From positions 1-5,480 of the forward strand of contig DASZXJ010000153.1 in assembly GCA_035545895.1 (NCBI GenBank): DNA of 5,480 bases, in the 5' to 3' direction. Position 1 is the stretch's first letter, and each line of letters begins with the position of its first letter. This document shows positions 5,246-5,480 of the stretch, one piece after another. The notes under the pieces are model-generated. The model worked only from the letters and a program-made list of their open reading frames with translations, ran no database searches and was not told where the DNA came from. The stretch comes from DASZXJ01 sp035545895 (GTDB lineage Bacteria > Planctomycetota > Phycisphaerae > Tepidisphaerales > Tepidisphaeraceae). The position numbers and the translations under genes were made by a program.

Positions 5246-5277
5246 AAACCCAGCCCTCCGCGGCTGGGTTTCTCTTT
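5246..5277. terminator. Bidirectional intrinsic terminator between rpsR and the HU-like gene
   Basis: AAACCCAGCC (5246-5255) pairs perfectly with GGCTGGGTTT (5262-5271) around the six-base loop CTCCGC. On the plus strand it continues TTTCTCTTT and on the minus strand TTTTCTTTTAT, so each side has a U-rich tract. It begins 30 bases after the rpsR stop and lies about 29 bases beyond the HU-like stop, and so serves both convergent genes. Confidence 0.88.
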
Positions 5278-5299
5278 ACAATAATCGAAACGACTGCAA

Positions 5300-5480
5300 T
5301 TACTTCTTCAGGATCGCGTCCTTGGCTGCCTTGGCGATGCGGAACTTGACGCGCGTCTTGGCGGGAACGTTGATGGTCTGGCCCTTCTTTTCGCCAAACT
5401 GCATCACCATCGTGCGGGGCTTGCTCTTGGCGAGCACGAGCTTGCCGATGCCTGGAATGACGAAGGAATTCTTGGCTTCC
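5300..5480 (-). CDS. HU-family-like DNA-binding protein, C-terminal part only
   Basis: On the minus strand, the last 59 codons before a TAA at 5302-5300 are in the window; the N-terminal helices lie beyond the right edge. The reading contains NSFVIPGIGKLVLAK, then a β-arm region, then INVPAKTRVKFRIAKAAKDAIL and a final KK. These match the HU/IHF fold: the glycine turn before the first β-strand (PGIGKL), the strand after the arm, and the closing helix (xAKAAKDAIL). HU proteins are small dimeric nucleoid proteins that bend DNA. The arm differs from the usual form: where most HU proteins carry RNPxTGE, this one reads MVMQFGEKKGQT, without the proline that intercalates into DNA. It is therefore an HU-like variant whose bending ability is uncertain. 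The codons are GC-rich and strongly biased (AAG for Lys, GCC for Ala), suggesting high expression. It converges on rpsR with a shared terminator. Confidence 0.85.
   Translation of the reverse strand, partial: EAKNSFVIPGIGKLVLAKSKPRTMVMQFGEKKGQTINVPAKTRVKFRIAKAAKDAILKK

Noticed and set aside
1..5480. CRISPR arrays, tRNA or rRNA genes, insertion sequences
   Set aside because: No regularly spaced repeats, tRNA-like TψC/anticodon pattern, rRNA-like stretches, transposase motifs or terminal inverted repeats were seen.

Overview
The window is about 5.5 kb of moderately GC-rich bacterial DNA. It holds six well-supported protein genes, one of them cut by the right edge, plus a weak candidate gene start at the left edge. 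Coding density, short divergent and convergent spacings, ATG/GTG starts with variable Shine-Dalgarno strength and a bacterial intrinsic terminator all point to a bacterial chromosome. The gene style fits a Planctomycetota-like organism (perhaps Phycisphaerae): a cysteine-free bS18 with a long basic N-terminal extension, an HU-like protein with a variant arm, and a GAF-like plus SpoIIE/RsbU phosphatase. This lineage guess is an inference and is not proven by the window.

Layout, left to right. A possible exported-protein start runs off the left edge on the minus strand. Next is a minus-strand stand-alone HD-domain protein resembling the C-terminal domain of Ppx/GppA phosphatases (138-767). It is divergent from a plus-strand cation diffusion facilitator (CDF) metal transporter (864-1829). 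The CDF gene converges, with only 10 bases between stops, on a minus-strand membrane-anchored GGDEF diguanylate cyclase (1840-2835). That gene is divergent from a small plus-strand HExxH putative metallopeptidase (2922-3332). A SpoIIE-type PP2C serine/threonine phosphatase with an N-terminal GAF-like region follows (3520-4824). Then comes a single-gene rpsR unit (ribosomal protein bS18) with a strong extended -10 promoter and its own terminator. Finally, a minus-strand HU-like DNA-binding protein is cut by the right edge (5300-5480) and shares that terminator.

How the genes relate. The signalling content is notable: a likely nucleotide/phosphate-linked HD protein, a c-di-GMP synthase with its feedback I-site and an RsbU-like phosphatase. 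However, the genes alternate in strand and most appear to have their own promoters, so this is not a multigene operon and no dedicated new system can be claimed. The most unusual points are the isolated rpsR with a GC-rich inverted repeat lying on its -35 box, the HU-like protein lacking the usual RNPxTGE arm motif, the tiny HExxH protein, and perfect 8-bp inverted repeats in each of the two divergent intergenic regions.
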